Source: an uncultured Acidobacteriaceae bacterium (GTDB lineage: Bacteria > Acidobacteriota > Terriglobia > Terriglobales > Acidobacteriaceae). Taken from it: DNA of 64,000 nt. Below are positions 62,554-64,000 of the stretch, in pieces. The stretch spans positions 1-64,000 of the forward strand of contig CAINJJ010000053.1 in assembly GCA_903849645.1 (NCBI GenBank), written 5' to 3'. The notes below the pieces were generated by a model. That model was not told where the DNA came from. It did not search any database and saw only the letters and a list, made by a program, of their open reading frames with translations. Both the position numbers and the translations under genes were made by a program. How positions within the stretch are numbered: the first letter of the stretch is position 1; every line of letters begins with the position of its first letter.

Positions 62554-63189
62554 CGGTTGTTTCTCCTCAAGTAGGCAAGCGTCTTCCCCCCAATGGATGT
62601 ATCCGCGAAGAATCCGATGCAGAAAAGAGCACCCGCCGGGGGAAACCATCGACTCAAGCCAGTTCTTCGGCAGATCAACTCAAAGAGGGGAGCGAGCGGC
62701 GGACCGGACCCGAGTCGCCCATACGCACATGACATGGCTGATCGAAGAGTGACGTCGCTTCCCATTCAGGAACTGGTTTCATTTCAGGAAAATTGAGGCG
62801 AATCCGCCGGTGCGGCTCCATTCTTTGTGCAGTTTCCTTCGAATGGCTGGAGCCACCTCCTCGCCAGAATCCGCGGAAAGCCGGTTGATCCACCTGGCTG
62901 GAATGACATCGCACGGCCCTGCCCGAATCTCACTCAAGCCGGCCCCTCACAGGCCGATGAAGTCCTCGTAAAGGGAAAGGGGCTGAACATCCTTTCTTTT
63001 TGCTTGTAAGCGAAGAGTTGACCAAGATCAACGGCGTTGCCGGAAATGCGGATCGCTCCTGGATGGCCCCTTTACGTTGACCGCACTTGCAGGCCAGGAG
63101 CCGAACGCACGGTTGCCGTTCGGATTGCCCTTCCGATTTCACCCTGGAAGGCCTTGCGAGGGCGGTCCATGGGGCCAGGGGTCGAGAGC
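62554..63189. other. Intergenic region before the chemotaxis operon
   Basis: About 640 bases. Short open frames lack protein-like patterns. It holds the sigma-28-like sequence at 62934-62960 and a purine-rich patch near 62970-62990. No RNA gene was recognised. Confidence 0.45.
62934..62960 (+). promoter_or_regulatory. Sigma-28-like promoter upstream of the chemotaxis genes
   Basis: TCAA (62934-62937), 15 bases, GCCGATGA (62953-62960). Against TAAA-N15-GCCGATAA it matches three of four and seven of eight with exact spacing. The leader to the STAS gene would be about 220 bases. Control by the flagellar sigma factor suits a CheA operon. Confidence 0.5.
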
Positions 63190-63534
63190 ATGAGACGAAA
63201 ACAAGCAAACGCGCCAAATGGTGAGGGATGTGCGCCGATCGTTTTCCGACAGGAGGACGGGGGGAGCCTGATTCGCCTGCAAGGCGCGATCGACATCGGC
63301 AGCGCGGCGGAGTTCAAGGACCTCCTGGTGCAGGGACTCAAATCCGGTGCGCCGATGCGCGTGTCTCTGGAACAAGCGACCAGCCTCGATGTCACGGCGA
63401 TCCAGTTGCTTTGGGCTGCATCCCGCGAAGCAACCAGGGTGGGCGTGGGGTTCGCGCTTGAGGGATCCACGTCAGAATCGGTGCGCAGTGCGCTGCTCAA
63501 CGCGGGTCTGGAAAAGTTCCCGGTTCCTGACTAA
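63190..63534 (+). CDS. STAS-domain protein
   Basis: 114 residues; the STAS fold (APIVFRQEDGGSLIRLQGAI, DIGSAAEFKDLLVQGL, VSLEQATSLDVTAIQLLWAA) resembles anti-anti-sigma factors and MtsS/PilJ-type adaptors. The usual phosphorylatable Ser lies in a Ser-Leu-Asp or nearby context (TSLDVTAIQ). The ATG at 63190 is favoured over the in-frame ATG codons at 63169 and 63037 because it gives the domain its usual length; it has only a weak ribosome-binding site (AGGGG). It starts the operon that continues with cheA 20 bases downstream, so a role as a signalling adaptor is inferred. Confidence 0.78.
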   Translation: MRRKQANAPNGEGCAPIVFRQEDGGSLIRLQGAIDIGSAAEFKDLLVQGLKSGAPMRVSLEQATSLDVTAIQLLWAASREATRVGVGFALEGSTSESVRSALLNAGLEKFPVPD

Positions 63535-63554
63535 ACCGGATAAGGCGACTGGTC

Positions 63555-64000
63555 ATGAAACAGAAGGCTTCAAGCAGCGCCGAGCAGTTCAAGCAGAGCT
63601 TCCGCGAGGAGGCGCGCGACATTCTTGTCGACCTGGAGTCGGCGCTCCTCGAGTTGAACGAGCGCCACGACGATCTGGAACTCGTAGGGCGCGCCTTTCG
63701 CGGGTTGCACACAATCAAGGGCTCCGGCGCGATGTTCGGCTTTGACAAGCTGGCGTCCTTTACGCATGACCTGGAGACGGCCTTTGACGAGGTCCGAAAC
63801 GGGCGCCTCGCAATCAGTTCCACGCTGATCGACCTGACTCTCTCGGCGCTGGACCAGATTCGCGCCATGCTGGAGGAGGGTTCGACCGATGCGGCCCCTG
63901 CCGACCCCGAGGCCAGCGCCAGAATCCTCGATGCCGTGCGGCGTTTGACCGGGGCCGTCGGCGACGTCCCCCGGCAAGCGCCGCGCAGCCGGAGCGAGGT
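63555..64000 (+). CDS. cheA: Chemotaxis histidine kinase CheA, N-terminal part (cut by window edge)
   Basis: The visible 148 residues hold a complete HPt domain with the phosphorylatable His in RAFRGLHTIKGSGAMFGFDK near residue 50, preceded by FKQSFREEARDILVDLESAL. The following acidic, Ala- and Pro-rich stretch is the usual linker. The HPt-Ser-Gly pattern and position behind the STAS gene fit CheA rather than a lone phosphotransfer protein, but the dimerisation, ATPase and CheW-like domains are beyond the edge. Confidence 0.85.
   Translation, partial: MKQKASSSAEQFKQSFREEARDILVDLESALLELNERHDDLELVGRAFRGLHTIKGSGAMFGFDKLASFTHDLETAFDEVRNGRLAISSTLIDLTLSALDQIRAMLEEGSTDAAPADPEASARILDAVRRLTGAVGDVPRQAPRSRSE

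Overview
The window is about 64 kb of high-GC bacterial chromosome that looks like an acidobacterium (class Terriglobia). The indicators are a 1133-residue Oar-type TonB-dependent receptor with an N-terminal carboxypeptidase-regulatory-like domain, a DUF5916 outer-membrane protein, a single-chain LptF/LptG permease, an archaeal-type pyruvoyl arginine decarboxylase, futalosine-pathway MqnA, and many secreted hydrolases. The assignment is inference from gene content; there is no rRNA in the window. I see no prophage, CRISPR array, transposase, rRNA or tRNA.

Layout. 1-2057 (-): arginine to putrescine by decarboxylase, carbamoylputrescine amidase and agmatine deiminase (cut by the left edge). 2216-2927 (-): a PIN toxin/ribbon-helix-helix antitoxin pair with twin palindromes at its start. 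3277-5713 (+): isocitrate and malate dehydrogenases. 5811-8717 (+): a NikR-type nickel regulator, an operator-like dyad and a TonB receptor, which read as a nickel-uptake unit. 8995-12396 (+): an orphan Oar-type receptor. 12478-14934 (-): two related alpha/beta hydrolases and a Nudix hydrolase, with a 77-bp copy of the Nudix 3' end stranded between the hydrolases. 15026-17507 (+): copper chaperone and copper ATPase. 17510-21657 (+): fused LPS-export permease and a lipid-flippase-like ABC exporter.

21691-27484 is a divergent motility block: fliC-fliD-fliS on the minus strand, and flbD-motA-motB on the plus strand, with sigma-28-like sequences between them. 27592-32240 (-) holds pyruvate:ferredoxin oxidoreductase overlapped by a dihydroorotate-dehydrogenase-like flavoprotein. 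32754-37969 holds a DUF5916 protein with a small partner and, divergently, feoA-feoB. 38041-38687 (+) is a second toxin-antitoxin pair (AbrB/PIN). 38816-46270 holds glycosidases of families GH36, GH28 and GH29 around an ABC-F ATPase. 46458-49543 (+) holds two secreted peptidases (M19, S10). 49643-51704 is a Tat-exported propeller-like protein bracketed by two copies of a terminal-inverted-repeat element. 51803-54668 (-) holds small conserved proteins and a methyltransferase. 54891-59862 (-) is dprA, topA and, translationally coupled behind topA, a zeta-toxin-like kinase broken by an in-frame stop, with a small partner gene. 60093-62553 holds a PCMT-like methyltransferase, mqnA and a convergent NAD(P)-binding protein. 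63190-64000 (+) opens a chemotaxis operon (STAS protein, then CheA cut by the right edge) behind a sigma-28-like sequence.

No wholly new defence or mobile system is evident. The most rewarding observations are the NikR/dyad/TonB unit, the disabled zeta-like toxin attached to topA, the Nudix-tail direct repeats flanking one hydrolase, the inverted-repeat element pair, the one-chain LptF/LptG, and the NifJ plus flavoprotein pair.
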